Origin: Myoxocephalus aenaeus | Taxonomy: Eukaryota; Chordata; Actinopteri; Perciformes; Cottidae | Assembly (NCBI GenBank): GCA_038501785.1 | Contig: JBAMJR010000031.1 | Span: forward strand, 16,493,501 to 16,557,500 | Direction of reading: 5' to 3' | DNA: 64,000 nt | In this document: positions 12,226 to 24,329 of the stretch, in pieces | Position numbering within the stretch: the stretch's first letter is position 1 | How the letters are laid out: the number at the start of each line of letters is the position of its first letter | Made by a program: the position numbers and the translations under genes | Notes under the pieces: generated by a model | What the model saw: only the letters and a program-made list of their open reading frames with translations | Database searches by the model: none | Told to the model about the DNA's origin: nothing

Positions 12226-12497
12226 CTGCCGTCTGTCTGTTTATTCGTGTCTGAGCGAATGCCTCCAAAGGGCCCGTTCGATCCCGCTGTTTGGGAGCAC
12301 AGATGCACGTTCAGTCCCCGCGTTCTCCGCAGTCTTAATAGTGTGAACCCGTCAGCTGTCCCCAATACGAGGACACGAGCGTCTCCAGTGCTTTCTTTTT
12401 TTTTTTTGCCTCCGCCGCTAAGCCGGATTTTCACTCATTTTCTTTTTTTTTTCTCGCAGAGCGAGTCGCCAACACAACTTGTTCTTCCAGCTTCCCC

Positions 12498-12549
<52 letters not shown>

Positions 12550-13026
12550 CAGATGTGATGCTTTTTCATTACTTACTTATAAAAAGAAACATTACAAGTC
12601 TTTATTTATTCAAATCACCTCCTGCAGGTTTCAACCTCCACAAAGTTTCATCACACACTTTTATTCAACCTTCAAGAGCACCTCAAGGTTAATGAGCTGC
12701 ATTGAGAACCAATCAAGCTACCGGCACCTGCATTTCTTTGTGCTGAGAGGACTTTCTTTGTTTTCAGTGTTTAAAATGAATTCGTCTGTTTCTGTCAAGT
12801 TTGCGGCGGCTGTGAAAACTGTCAATCACCGATCGGAGCTGAAATCTAGTTTTGTTTATTCTTTTGATCAAATGGTTCCTGATTTAAATCGAAACAATGC
12901 CAAAGTTCTTCAGCCGTGCATTAAAACATTCATGAACTTTGGCTTCCTAAAAAATTATTATTTGTATAAAACATTAAAAAATGCACTGTTTTGCACCAAA
13001 ACTAAGGTTTCGTATCAGCGCAATAT

Positions 13027-13030
<4 letters not shown>
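12226..13030. other. Unassigned stretch with a CT microsatellite
   Basis: (CT)22 occupies 12500-12544. The rest is unique-looking, AT-rich to mixed sequence without a recognisable gene. The 202-codon frame 12479-13087 begins in (CT)n and ends in (TA)n, which is not coding behaviour. Confidence 0.6.
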
Positions 13031-13091
<61 letters not shown>

Positions 13092-13111
13092 TAGAAAGAA
13101 AGAAAGAAAGA
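13031..13111. repeat. (TA)28 followed by (GAAA)4
   Basis: Perfect TA run to 13086, then a short tetranucleotide tract at 13092-13111. Confidence 0.95.
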
Positions 13112-13240
13112 GTTTCTTTCTGCAACACCAGATGATTTTGTCTTTTAATCACAGCATTTGTTTTGCACAATGAAACTTGGCTAACAAAATCTCTACTTGT
13201 CTCTTTTATTGCCCGCTGTCACAACTTCCAGTCTCCTCGG

Positions 13241-13352
13241 CCTCTTCCTCCTCCTCCTCTTCCTCCTCTTCCTCCTCCCCCTCCTCCTCCTCCTCCTCCT
13301 CCTCCTCCGTACATCTTTCCCTCCTTCTTCCTCCTCCTCCTCTTCGCCGCCT
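13241..13352. repeat. (TCC/CTC)n-rich polypyrimidine tract
   Basis: Interrupted TCC repeats with a perfect core at 13280-13308 and a second block at 13322-13343. Homopurine on the minus strand. Confidence 0.9.
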
Positions 13353-13623
13353 TTGTCTGCCACCTCGCCGCCTGACTTTGTCCGCGTCCACGACCGCGTC
13401 TCTGTCCGCTCAGATCGGGGTGGGGGGCGAGAGGTTGACAGTGCTCCTAATTAAGACGTAAAACTGCGGGCAGCAGGTTTCTGAAGGTTACACTGTCTGT
13501 ACCGCAGGAAGTGATAAAGAATGGAGCCACTGATGACATGTGACGTTTTCACCGGGGATGATGCAAACCGCTGCTAATGAAGCCGGGGCCGTGGAGGAGG
13601 AAGCGAAGGGGACAGGGGGCCTC

Positions 13624-13647
13624 TGTGTGTGTGTGTGTGCGAGTGTG

Positions 13648-13698
<51 letters not shown>
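13624..13698. repeat. (GT)n microsatellite with GC interruptions
   Basis: GT run of 75 bases interrupted by GCGA and GC steps, ending GCGCAG. Confidence 0.95.
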
Positions 13699-14006
13699 AG
13701 GATTTGCTCCAGAGGCCTTTGGGATTTCAGGGCAGGATATTTGAGTCAATTAGACAGATCGAGTACGTGAGCGTTGCTGCCCTGCACGGAGACCGATTAA
13801 GTCCGTTTTCGCCCCGCTGTCGACTGCTCTCATGACGTTACGTCACTCTTACGGCTGCAGAGTGTCTCGCCATTCTTTCATGTTATCATATTCATATTCA
13901 CTTTTGTTAGACTTGGGATCCTATCATGGAGATGTGATTGAGATTTTGCAAATGCCTTTTTTCCCCTGAAATTCACGATTAGTTTATTTGTTTTTGTTTT
14001 GTTTAG

Positions 14007-14084
<78 letters not shown>

Positions 14085-14111
14085 TATAATTTTTTTAATA
14101 TATATACATAT

Positions 14112-14147
<36 letters not shown>

Positions 14148-14180
14148 TTTAAATTGATATGTAATTTATATATATATTGT
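14007..14180. repeat. Compound (GT)31-(AT)n tract
   Basis: GT dinucleotides to 14068 pass directly into AT dinucleotides, followed by further TATATA runs separated by TTGTTTT spacers at about 14109, 14145 and 14180. Confidence 0.95.
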
Positions 14181-15028
14181 TTTTAAGAAACGACCATAGT
14201 CACAAAAACTATAGAAGAAAAAGAAAAATATTCTTCAGGTTCGAGTTCTCCACTCTGTTAAAACCCGGTGATGAGCTTTGATCAGTCGGTCATTAGTTTC
14301 AGTCAATCTCAGTGTCTAAGGAAGAGCGTCCATGTTCTCCAACGTGTCCTCAATCCCCCTTCAATGTAAACTGGATCTCCTTCAAGCCTTCCGGGGAGTC
14401 GGCCTCTTACAGTTCAGGAGAATAAGACGCCCGAGAGTGTAAAGCGACACAGTGACGTCCCTCTGGGCCGCAGCCTTCATGTCCGGAGACGGCATTTTCC
14501 ATTGCGTACTATTGGAAAAAAAATGTCTGATCAACATCGTGAACAGAGCCGAGTATTGAGTCCAGAAAGTCTCTAACTTTGAGAAGCGTTCGGGCGGAGA
14601 CATTGGACAGTTAAGTTGAAATGTTGGGACTATGACTAGTCGATACTATACTATGTATAGAGATACAATGACACTACTTTGTGTAATACCTTAGTGGGAG
14701 TAATATGAACATGTTTTATTTTGGATCCTTTTGTCTAAACTATTGATCTAAACTTCTATAAATCAAGAATACATGAAGAGGACCTGACGAAACATTTTTT
14801 CAATATGTTACTGTATTGGGAAAACAGCGGTGAAAACACAGCTTCTATTCATTTTAACATCAATTACCCAGCTCTCTTCATCAGGTTTCTTTTTGTCGTT
14901 GTCATTATCAGGTGTAAAAATAAATATGGGTCGCATTCGTCAAAGAGAAGTTCCACTTTGAGCAGCGAGCACATCACAATAATATCTCTGGCTCTGGAAA
15001 GCTCAACATGCTTCTTGTGTGGAACAAA

Positions 15029-15030
<2 letters not shown>
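14181..15030. other. Unassigned unique-looking sequence
   Basis: No gene recognised. The 73- and 100-codon frames here are short and the latter runs into a CA repeat. Confidence 0.5.

Positions 15031-15075
<45 letters not shown>
15031..15075. repeat. (CA)22 microsatellite
   Basis: Perfect dinucleotide run. Confidence 0.95.
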
Positions 15076-15078
<3 letters not shown>

Positions 15079-15230
15079 GTTACGGTTCCGTTTGGTTTGG
15101 GAGGTAAAATCATTTTGAATCCAGATAAGAAGCTTTCGTTCAGTCCCCGCTCGTTTCACCCCGACACACAAAGTCGCGTCCCAACGCACTCGCTGCCTCG
15201 GTGTCGCATCCCATCACCGCGGCGTGGACT

Positions 15231-15269
15231 ACACACACGCACGCACACACACGCACACACACACGCACG
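15231..15269. repeat. (CA)n with CG steps
   Basis: Alternating purine-pyrimidine run mixing ACAC and GCAC, a potential Z-DNA former. Confidence 0.85.
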
Positions 15270-15535
15270 CCAGGCCGAAGCATCTGCCGCCCGACGCACG
15301 CAAAAACCTGTAAGACATAAAAGCCGGAGCACAAGTCGAGCTGCATTTGTATTTATTTAGCAACGCGCACGAGAAATTGAGCTGAAAAGCGAATGCATAA
15401 AACATGACAGCTGGCGTGTTTTTTCTTTCTTTCTTTCTTCAAACAAAATAATCTTGACACGGCGCATAATAAAGCACTGGAGATGAGGCGTTGCTGATCA
15501 GCATGCATGTCGCCCTAACACAGTACAGCTTGACT

Positions 15536-15779
15536 CCCCCCCCCCCCCCCCCCGAAAAAACAACTTGGATACTTGCAAACTGGCTCTCGGGGGCCAGTGA
15601 ATGCAACGTCGTCGTCGTCGTCGTCCTCCGTGTGGTGGGGGTGAAATGTCCTCCCGGACTTTGCATTGTGGCCGCCCCACCTCGCAGCAGCTACATTAGC
15701 CTTTTTAATGCTGAGCGTTTTGAGCCGAGGCTCCGGGCAAAACTGTGAATGTCTGTATCCCCCCCCCCCCCCCCCCCCC
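15536..15779. repeat. Two poly(C) runs flanking a (GTC)n tract
   Basis: C18 at 15536-15553, (GTC)6 at about 15608-15625 and C21 at 15759-15779. The intervening DNA has no gene. Confidence 0.92.
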
Positions 15780-17865
15780 ACCTCCCAGCATATGCAAATA
15801 CATCACCGTAATGCAGATAGCCGCTCTGGTTCGTGCTCATGGCGGCAGCAGAAGTTGAAGTTGAGTGTTGACCCGCTGCAGAGCTGCAAAACCTGCTGAA
15901 TTAAACAGTGCAACCAGTGTGACCGCGGGGCTTTGAATCACCAAAAGAGCAGCAGACGGTTGTTTCACACGCGAACGTCGACTCGTGGAGGTCGCGACTT
16001 CAGATGATTTATCAAGACGGGTATCGGCTTCTTAGAGAGGTTTCGGTATCGGACGAAAACAAGTTGCATTGTACGTGGTTTGACCCCTTCCTTCTTCTTT
16101 TCATCACAGCAAAGCAAGGCTTGTTTTTTTTTGTTATTCATTTGAATTAAGAATGATTTTAATGCAAAAAGGTGAAAAATTTTAGAGAGGAAAAAAAGGT
16201 GTTGATGATTTACTTATTAGTTAATCCTGCAGCAACATTCTCTTAAATGTCTGTTATTTTCTCTTTAATTTAACCGTTAAGAGAAAAGAATAAGAGAATT
16301 CGACTGACGACACATTGGAGGCTTGTGGCCGGCGGTTTCTTATTAGCCGAGGTAACGCCCCGCAAACACTAGATAAGGATAGGTGTTGTGCCGTGTGCAA
16401 ATACTCTGGCATAAGAATTGAAGAGATGCCACCAAAAAAATAAAAAATACTGCAAGAAAAAGAAGTTCATTAGTAGTGAAATTGACGTCAATATTGGTGT
16501 TACAGGACAATCAAACAGCATTGAAGATCATGATGTAAACCAAGTGCTCTTTCTTTAATGATTCTATTTATTCTAATCCAATTTTGATCACATGATATTC
16601 ATGTGCTTTTCTTTTTGTGTTGGACAAACAATTTGTTTTTCTTCTTCTTTTGATAAGAGAGCTCTTGACCGCTTGTAAAAAAAAATCTCTTTTCTAGCAA
16701 AGTTAATAAAAGCATTGGTTAATCCCCAAAGGAATCAGCGGGTACGAACAAAGCAAAGGGACGTTTGTTGTCGTCGCTCGCTGCACGAGGCCCGTTGTGT
16801 CGAGAAGAGCACAGCTTCAACAAGACTTCCGTGTCCACTATCAAAGACTTGAATCTTCATTCACACTGGGCCCTACTGGACGTTGTTCTTTTTCACACAC
16901 ATAATCCAAAACCTCGGCTCATTTTGCAGGTGCTTCATGACTGTTTGAGGTTCCTACATTTCTTCCTCTGCTCCCTATAAAACTCCCTGCATAAATACCT
17001 CAGAATAGTATTTGTTTCCGGTTGGACTGAGCACAGCTTCCTCGGAGGGGTTTTACTTGTGCAGCTGTGCAGGAAGCGCGCTGGCGGGCCGATTTAAAGG
17101 AGGAGATCCAAGTGCAGCTTTTGTTTCTGCCCCGTTCGCCTCTAAGCTGGTAAATCTCACGCTCAAACACGGCCGCCGCCGCGACAATGTCCTCCTCGCG
17201 AGTTCACTGGCGTGAGCGTCTGAGCCCAAATGTGAACCGGAGCCCAAATGTGACACACTGGCTCTGGCCATATGCAGGCTTTTCACCCCTCCTCCTCTGC
17301 ACTGATACTGGTGTTGTGAGTACACAAGTCATGACTGTTGGCCGCGGCGACACTCATGACTCACATAACCCCCTCACAAAAGATCTGGCCCGAGCTCCCT
17401 CAGCCCGGGCCAAGCCAGGCCGTCTCCGCGCAAGACTCTAATTGATTTGATGGACTCGTGCGCCCGTTCACACCCCCTTCCCCTTTCCCCTCAGCAAACA
17501 GTCCGCCCAAGAGTCGTCTCCGTCGAGACAAAGAGGCGGCGAGCCGCCCTCGATCTCGCTAAGCTGCGCTCGGGCTCGCGCCGGCCTGAGAAGGCGGCGT
17601 CGGCCTGCCAAACTCGTGAGTTTCACTGCTCGGGCCCTCGGGGAAGGTCTGAGCGCGCTGTGACAGTTCATCGTCCTGCAAATCTATTTCTCCACCGACT
17701 CCCAGGTCAACTGGACTTGACTCAAGTTCACAGTCATCGCTCCCCGCTGTCGTAGCCAAGAGCGCCGACGAAGGACAGCCGTGAGAACCGCTTAAGAGGG
17801 CGTTACCCTTTTTTATTATTTTATTATTTTATTTAGATGTAGAACCTCCAAGACCTCGGCTGAGT

Positions 17866-17896
<31 letters not shown>

Positions 17897-18096
17897 GGGG
17901 GGCTTTCTTTAAGATGCACTCTTGCATAACTTTAGGGCTTTACAACCTGTACACATACGACATCCCTGTCCCGGGACCTCACATCGGATTTTGCTTTAAT
18001 CACGTACACAAGATGGCATGAAAATAATTTTGAGATTTTATGGATCTGCCTGTTAGTTTATTGACGTTTGCTCACTTTGCTTCTTCAGTTTCGACC

Positions 18097-18100
<4 letters not shown>
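15780..18100. other. Unassigned stretch including a GC/CpG-rich patch
   Basis: From about 17050 to 17770 the sequence is GC-rich and CpG-dense, with several overlapping ORFs of 67-102 codons in different frames and on both strands, as expected by chance in such DNA. TATAAAA at 16977-16983 lies just upstream. No protein family is recognised. A (GT)9 run and G23 homopolymer occupy 17862-17902. Confidence 0.45.
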
Positions 18101-18183
<83 letters not shown>

Positions 18184-18195
18184 GCTGCTGCTGCT
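18101..18195. repeat. (GT)41 microsatellite plus (TGC)4
   Basis: 82 bases of perfect GT followed by TGCTGCTGCTGCTG. Confidence 0.97.
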
Positions 18196-18923
18196 GATCC
18201 TCATGTCTTCACTGCTCAGGTCACATTAACCCAGTTCTCACAGTTTGTAGCCCATGTTTAAAACACACACACACACAACACCTCCCTGTTGTCAGCGTGG
18301 CTTCAGGCTCCTTCACGCTGTTATATTTCCAGCATCGCTGGCCGATAATCACATTATTTACTGCTTGTATTAACATGCGGCTTGATAAGCATATTTTCCT
18401 CAGTAGAGCTAACAAGATGCTTTATCGCCGGAGCAGGACGCCGGAGCGGCCGCCGCCGTTTTCACCGTCGCCGCCGTTTTCACCGCCGCCACTCGTATTT
18501 CCAGCTTTTTAGAGTTTACGGCCTCGTAAATTACAACTTTTCTCCTGTTGAGATTTAAAGCTGGAGGCTTGTTTTTTTGCTGTAAAATCAGATTTAACTT
18601 TGAACACGAAGACAGATTTAGGTTATGAATTATGGATTGGTGTAAATCAACTGCGAGTTCTGTTAAATAAGCAGAACTACTTTTGGAATATGCAGCATAC
18701 ACAGAGTTATTATTCACAATGCTAAACAACAAAAAAAGATTGGTTAAATGTATATTTGGACGACGGAAAATCTCATTTGTCGCTCATTTCCTCGAAGATA
18801 ATATCTACTTTTCAAGATTAAAAAAAATCGAGTGGACGTTAACGCGATCCTTCACATCTACACGTCTTCAAATCTTATGTTTGGAAAAATTTATTATATC
18901 AAAAGACAAAAGGATAATAAACC

Positions 18924-18924
<1 letters not shown>
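18196..18924. other. Unassigned stretch with an 18-bp duplication
   Basis: No gene. At about 18450-18489 the block CGCCGCCGTTTTCACCG is present twice in tandem. A further (AC)8 occurs at 18262-18277. Confidence 0.5.

Positions 18925-18972
<48 letters not shown>
18925..18972. repeat. (TA)24 microsatellite
   Basis: Perfect TA run. Confidence 0.95.
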
Positions 18973-18974
<2 letters not shown>

Positions 18975-19239
18975 AATACTATTGATTTTAACAATAAACA
19001 AAAGAAGTCACGTTCCCGTCGAGCCGAACGCTAACGAGGCAGCTACAGATGTTCATGTCCTGGCAAACATAAAGGAAACCCAAATTGTCAGAGAAACTAA
19101 TAATAATTAATTCATCAACCCGGAACGCAATTATCTCCATTTGTGTCTTTGATTAGACACAATTTCCCATTAATTCTTTTGTTTTACCTTTCTTTCTCTT
19201 TTTTCTCTTCTCTCCCCCTGTAATTGCAGTTAATCATGT

Positions 19240-19415
19240 CAACGGCAGGAAAGCGCTCTGCGTGTTTTTTTGGCAGTTCACGTCGGCGCGTCATTAGCTG
19301 CTAAATCTGCATCTTTAATTTGTTGATTAACTCTTGAAAGAGAAACGCGGGCCGTGATCTCTCGCGCGCTAATTGCGTCTGAAGGATCGATGATTCAGTA
19401 ATGATACAAATATGA
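19240..19415. promoter_or_regulatory. Candidate conserved noncoding element
   Basis: Repeat-free block with GTCATTAGCTGC, TTAATTTGTTGATTAACTC, GCTAATTGCG and ATTCAGTAATGAT, giving dense homeodomain-like cores. It lies between T-rich and A-rich tracts. Inferred only. Confidence 0.33.
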
Positions 19416-19741
19416 GATGTTGCTTCTTCTTTTTCTTTGGGAAACAGGATTTTTTTTTTTTTTATAATCACTTTGGGGGAAAAAATGAATATTCATTTTG
19501 AATTCCATTTAAAAGAAAAAATATTTCCACACATGAGAGAGAAACGCGCAAATCAACCTTTTTTTCTTTTTTCCGGCACTTGCTCCAGATTCCTTTCAGG
19601 TCGGGGTTTCGACCCAGACCAGCCTTCCCTTTCACCTCTCGACCGGGCGCCACGCCAAACCCATTTCCTCCTGCATTAGTCTCATCAGGGCCTTTAATGT
19701 GTGCCACCCTGTAGGAGGGCAGCCTCCCTGGCACGTGCACA

Positions 19742-19773
<32 letters not shown>

Positions 19774-19922
19774 CGCCCCGTCTTGACAGCTCACTCCCAA
19801 TTACTGGCTCTCCCTGTCGCATGGCCTGCATCTCCGCTAAGAGCAGATCACATGTGACCCCGTACAGCATGCCGCTGGTGTAAGGGGGGAAGAGGGGGAA
19901 CCGTGCAGAGAAAACCAGAGTA

Positions 19923-19965
<43 letters not shown>

Positions 19966-19967
19966 AC
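19742..19967. repeat. Two (CA)n microsatellites
   Basis: (CA)12 at about 19743-19766 and (CA)16 at about 19928-19960, separated by unique sequence. Confidence 0.93.
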
Positions 19968-21418
19968 ATCGAAAGGAAAGGAAAAACAAATTGAAGCCAA
20001 TCAAAGAGCTTCATTCCAAAATGAGATCTTCAGCACTTGAAAATATATCCGCTTTCACTCTGGCATCAAAGTAAAGCTCAATTCTGCGAATGAGTCATCT
20101 TAAAACCTTTTTTTACGCATTGGGTTCCTTTTTCTTTTTTTTTGATTGAATCATCCGTGTGTTTTTTTTTATTTTTTATATTAACAGATGAATTTTGAGC
20201 ACCAAAGTTTAGACCAAATGGATATTCAGCATATTTATTTTTGGAAAGAAACAGTTTGTTATTTATTTTTAATGATTAATATTAAAGGCTGTCTCGTTGA
20301 AGATGCTGCTATCGATGGTTATTTATTTAAAAATGCACAATAATAACAAGACAGATAAATTGAAGCAATTAGTTGAAACCAAACAGTGGAAGCCAGATTA
20401 TATTTTATTATATTGTGTTTATTTATTTCGTACATTTAACAAATAAAAACACACTTAAGAAAACACTAAAATGAAAAGTAAAATCTTACACATTTTCATG
20501 AACAATAATAATTAAAGAAAGTAAATAAATATGACATGTCTGAAAAGGGAGCAGGAGGAAATGTAAACTAACTCGATCAGACCCCTTCTCCATAACTATT
20601 ATCCCAATAAATCAACACACTCATTCTGTCTCAATGCTTTCACGTGGAAACATTTGTTTTACCAGCAGGTTGCAAAGTATCATGGGAGTAAAGTTTTTCC
20701 TTTTTTAAATAGAAATACTGTAGTTAAACAAACATTTCCGAACATGTTCATCATGTATGAAAAGACAAAGAATGAACTCTGTGAGCACACTGACTGACGA
20801 CTATGAGGGAATTATTGAAACATCACGTGTTTGATCGCTGTTTTTCATATTTACATATATGTATTTATTTTACCCCTCTAACATGTCATCTGTGTTGCTG
20901 TTTATTTGACTTTAGAAATTAAAACAGAATAAGCTTCTACTTTATTGCCAGGGTGCAACAGAGATGAATATGAACATATCTAAAAGACAAATCCGCTCTT
21001 TGGACTTCCTGTCGTAGCGGCGGCCGTTGAAGACGAGCACGTGATCACAAGAACAGGACGTTCCTCTATTAAGTGGCGTCCTGAGCGTTTAGTGGCGTCT
21101 CTCCTGGGAGGACAGATGTGGTCCAGATGAGCCCAGCGGGGACGCAGATGCACTGTGGCACCCGGAAGAAGAAACAAAAAAGGTTTCTCTCCCAGACCAC
21201 GTCTTTACTTTTGGTTTGTGTTCTGGCGTCCTCCTTCAGAAGGCTCACACATTTTGTCTGAGTTGTTGCGCTGCAGATCTGAGCTTCTGGGCCACCGAAC
21301 AGCTGCGTGTCCAAAACGAAACAACTGGCTTCTGTTTTTTTTTGTGTTTTTTTTTGTGGTGGAATTGGAGCGCTGCTGCAGTTTGCATGTTCCCTCCAAA
21401 GTATGCCACAACTCAGTG
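19968..21418. other. Unassigned AT-rich stretch
   Basis: No gene or recognised element. T-rich near 20110-20180 and AATAAAA-rich near 20400-20540. Confidence 0.5.
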
Positions 21419-21500
21419 TCTTCTTCTTCTTCTTCTTCTTCTTCTTCTTCTTCTTCTTCTTCTTCTTCTTCTTCTTCTTCTTCTTCTTCTTCTTCTTCTC
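21419..21500. repeat. (TTC)27 microsatellite
   Basis: About 82 bases of perfect TTC (GAA on the other strand). Long GAA/TTC repeats form triplexes and can stall replication and transcription. Confidence 0.97.
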
Positions 21501-22891
21501 TTGTCCACGAGAAACTTTTATGTATCTCGTGCTGTTTTTGCAAAGTTTAAAAATGTCAACGCGACAATTCTTTCCCCTCCCAACCTGCCCAACGGTCCGC
21601 TTTTTCCTCTCCGCTTTTAAAAGTCGCTTACATTTTTAGAAAACCACGCAGAAGGCTGAAAACAGCTCAAACTTAAGGTATCGTAACCCTTCAGAAGAAT
21701 TTCAACTTTTTATAAAAAGAACACGCAGCTCCAGACTGGTTTTTTTTCTCCCATTTAGCACCATCGAAAGCTGTGACTAGTTCTTCCTACAAGCATCTGC
21801 TCAGCACTACTAGCTTAAAAAAAAACAGGGATGTTTCTTTTTTCGGTGAATGCTTTGCACAGCAAATGTTCAAATCTGCAGCATGTGGGCATCGAAGTGG
21901 GAAACGGGAGGGAAAAAGATTTACGTGAGATGCAAAGTCTACCGCCGTTAAAGCAGGCCGGCTTCACGCCGCCTATAAAGCGGCTCTTCCCTGACAGACA
22001 GGGGCCATTAGCCGGAGTTGTCTGTCTGGATCCGGGCTGACGAGCTCGCTCTCGGTACGTATCGTCCCCGAGAACAATCTCTCCTCTTGTCTGATCCCAC
22101 CTGGCACGGCTCCACGCCGATTCCTCCCCACCGGCTCCCTCCTCTTATGATTATTTCATCGTTTTAAATACTTCATGCCGCATCGCCGTGGCAGCGCTCT
22201 TCCCCCCGCCAGAGCAGAGCGGGCGGCGTTTGGCCATACAGTACATTCACACTACAGTTATTTGGACGGCGCTCCGGTGTGGCTCTGTCCCGGTCCCTCG
22301 GTTGGATTCTGCTCGTCCATTAGTGCCATCTGTGCCTTCCCTGCGCCGTCTGTGAGGCCCCCGCCGACGCCAAAACGATTGGCATTTCTCTGGAACAACC
22401 AGAGGGACGGTGCCCAGAGCTTTTAGCTGCCAATGATGTGCACTTACTCTGAGAGGGAGAAAACAGTGTGGGGGGGGGGGCAGGAGGGCCCGGCAGGAAA
22501 CAGCTGCACCTACAGTACTGCAGCGTCCGTGTTCAGGCTTCAGGAGATACCACTTATCCCTGCAGCAACAGACGGCTGGTGCAAGAGTCAGGAGCTGTGT
22601 CATTTCAGACGTTCATGCCCGATGATGACGACGACGACCGCATGACGGGACAACAGGAAATCAAATAAATTCTGCAGTGCACCGTGAAGCGTTCTGCTCG
22701 TGGAAATCGAGCGAGCGTCCTCATCTTACAGCAGCAAGACGACACGGCGTCCGCAATCACACGCCGCCGGGGTGACTCGGACGGCACGTTAAAACCCTTT
22801 AACAGGGACAGCTTTCACATATTCCTCTTTTTAGGATTTGTTTTTTAGACTTTCAGCTGATGCTGCTCTGCAGTTTACAGGAATTTCAGGT
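21501..22891. other. Unassigned stretch, middle part clean
   Basis: No gene recognised. 21990-22440 is repeat-free, GC-balanced DNA with CCATTAGCCGG and GATTATTTCATCG and could be regulatory. The ORFs of 60-118 codons on both strands show no motif. Confidence 0.45.
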
Positions 22892-23349
22892 CAGGGTTCG
22901 TACGGTCATGGAAAACCTGGAAAAGTCATGGAATTTTAAAATGGTTATTTCCAGGCCTGGAAAACTCCTTGAAACAAATTAAATCCCAAAAGTTTTGTAA
23001 AAGTCATGTAAATGTATATTATAGTATAGTATAATATATCCATGTGTTCATGACGTTCATTTACGCTGAGTTTGAAATAGTTAATATGCTTTTAAAAGAA
23101 AGACCCTCTAGCAGGCATACATACAGGCATCTATATAAATGTTTATTCTTTTAATCAAACTATTGTCTCATTCATTTGTGTCCTTTAAGGTTTACTGTAT
23201 TCTTTGTATTCTCATTGTTAGTTTATATACTACATTTACTCACTTTTTCATGTTTACACCGAGATTTCACAAAATGTTTGGTCGTGGAAATTTGGTTTAA
23301 AGTCATGGAAAAGTCATGAATCCATTGGTCAGAATGTGTATGAACCCTG
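22892..23349. mobile_element. MITE, 458 bp, with terminal inverted repeats and 5-bp flanking repeat
   Basis: Begins CAGGGTTCGTAC and ends GTATGAACCCTG, giving 11 of 12 matching bases as inverted ends. CAGGT lies directly outside both ends (22887-22891 and 23350-23354). Internal GTCATGGAAAACCTGGAAAA and AGTCATGGAAAAGTCATGAA are also near-inverted motifs. From recall this is a teleost MITE family with hAT-like CAGGG ends. An 8-bp hAT target duplication is not visible, only the 5-bp match. Confidence 0.8.
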
Positions 23350-24329
23350 CAGGTGTCTTAAAGCGATTGGCCGTGTTTCCAGTCACACATTTTTATATTG
23401 CATTGGAAAAGCTGTGTGAAAACGGCAACATACATTGGTAGAATTTTCCCAATTGCGCAAAGAATTTTTCTTATTCTTGATTGAGTTGTCTTTAGCCTTC
23501 ACCGATAACATTCTCAGGTAGCAAACATTCTCCTAAAAGCGTCTCTTCTGGGTATGTCTTTCTATTGTCTGACGTACAACTCGACCAATTGTATGAAAGT
23601 CCTGAAGACTCCTCTCCACTCGTAGATGAGTTAGATGGCCGAGGCGACTTGTCTTGTAGCCGGTTCAACAACCTCCACTTTCTTCTTCTACTCTCATTAC
23701 TGGCAGATTACAGACATGCGTAGCCTACAGCCACGACCTCCGACCCAAACTACGCTGTGGCCGAGTTTATTCGCTCCAAACCAGTCGATGGAAACGCTTC
23801 TAATTCACCTTTTATTTTTTGTATAATTCACTTGATTGGTACACGGCTAACGACGCCGCTCAGTGGTACCCGGTTGACGACGTAAATACAGAATACGACC
23901 GCAAGATGCATGAGTTTGTAGACAGAAGGAGGAAGATGAGACATCACACTTGTCACAATAATGACCAAATACGACAAAGTCAAAAAGCCCTTCATTCTAC
24001 TGCTCGACTGATGCTCGAACAAGGAACAAAAAGCATTAAATCGAGTCTAATCGCGGCAGTAGAAACCTCAACATGACGGTTCGGACCAAAGAGCCTGACC
24101 TTTTGTCTTTTTTTTCCCGCCATCAGCTTCTCTTTTCCTCTCCACTCAGTAAAATATTCTCCTGTCTGCAGAAAGCAGGAGCCAGCGATGCTCTGACAGT
24201 CTGCAGACCATATGCTGCTGCCTGCTAGCATAACTTTTTTTTCGCCGCAAGCTGTCACTCACTCCCTCTCTGCTCCCAGGGTCAGGGAAGTGGCCACCAG
24301 AACCGGATTCACTCGCACTGAGACTCCCG
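23350..24329. other. Unassigned stretch
   Basis: No gene recognised. GTGTTTCCAGTCACA near 23373 and GTGAAAACGGCAACAT near 23415 recall another fish repeat family, but I cannot place it. The 85-codon frame 23819-24076 has no recognisable domain. Confidence 0.4.

Noticed and set aside
12479..13087. 202-codon gene
   Set aside because: Begins in (CT)n and ends in (TA)n, with no recognisable motif.
16977..16983. Confident core promoter at TATAAAA
   Set aside because: A single TATA-like word with no initiator, transcript or gene downstream; such words are frequent by chance.
21205..21543. Poly-Glu, poly-Ser or poly-Leu proteins
   Set aside because: Translations of the (TTC)27 repeat in different frames.
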